DNA from: JAVBMU01 sp031551755
Lineage (GTDB): Bacteria > Actinomycetota > Actinomycetes > Actinomycetales > Cellulomonadaceae
Assembly (NCBI GenBank): GCA_031551755.1
Contig: JAVBNE010000112.1
Location: 1 to 14,074, forward strand
DNA length: 14,074 nt
Direction: 5' to 3'
Positions 13,970 through 14,074 of the stretch are shown here, in pieces. The first letter of the stretch is position 1. Each line of letters begins with the position of its first letter. Made by a program: the position numbers and the translations under genes. The notes beneath the pieces are model-generated. The model did no database searches, was not told the DNA's origin, and saw only the letters and a program-made list of their open reading frames with translations.

Positions 13970-14074
13970 CGAACGAGGGGTGGGGGGGGGGGGGGGGGGG
14001 GGCCCCCCCCGGGGGGGGGGGGGGGGGGCGCCGGGCCCAGAGAAGGCCCGCGCCGCCCCCCCCCACCGAGAAGG
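13970..14074. other. Homopolymer-rich contig end, probable sequencing or assembly artefact
   Basis: After the dnaG stop and about 12 ordinary bases come 21 consecutive G, 8 C, 18 G, then a mixed stretch and 9 C. No other part of the window looks like this, and the block sits exactly at the sequence end. No gene, RNA or terminator can be supported here. A sequence in this region should not be trusted. Confidence 0.75.

Overview
The window comes from a high-GC Gram-positive bacterium (Actinomycetota). GTG starts are common, start/stop codons overlap within operons, and the recO-uppS and dusB-dgt-dnaG neighbourhoods are actinobacterial. The overall order (recO, uppS, zur/znu genes, dusB, dgt, dnaG) recalls Propionibacteriaceae, but the genus is an inference from memory.

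Left part (1-3280, minus strand): a three-gene, translationally coupled module. It encodes a ~100-residue WXG100-like helical protein, a ~753-residue protein resembling the actinobacterial DUF6571-type proteins, and a lipoprotein whose 3' end lies outside the window. Both junctions are GTGA overlaps. The lipoprotein end is less GC-rich than the housekeeping genes. This is the least understood part of the window and looks like an accessory, type VII secretion-related or surface cassette next to conserved genes.

Middle (3489-5549, plus strand): recO (recombinational repair) and uppS (cis-prenyltransferase making the polyprenyl carrier for the cell wall) overlap by one base. A 169-residue protein of unknown function follows. 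Its 3' end overlaps by 53 bp the 3' end of the convergent operon.

Central zinc operon (5497-9293, minus strand): znuA (Zn-binding lipoprotein), znuC (ATPase), znuB (permease), zur (zinc-sensing Fur-family repressor) and a VTT/DedA-family membrane protein form an unbroken chain of overlapping genes. Upstream of znuA there is a TTGACA-17-CAAGCT promoter whose -35 box is covered by an imperfect inverted repeat that looks like a Zur operator.

Right part (9383-13969, plus strand): dusB (tRNA dihydrouridine synthase), dgt-like dNTP triphosphohydrolase and dnaG (primase). These, with recO and znuA, share a GTG start 6-7 bases after a -10-like hexamer, which suggests leaderless transcripts. The last ~105 bases after dnaG are long G and C homopolymers and look like a contig-end artefact.

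No rRNA, tRNA, CRISPR array, insertion sequence or convincing rho-independent terminator was seen. No gene-free stretch exceeds about 210 bases.
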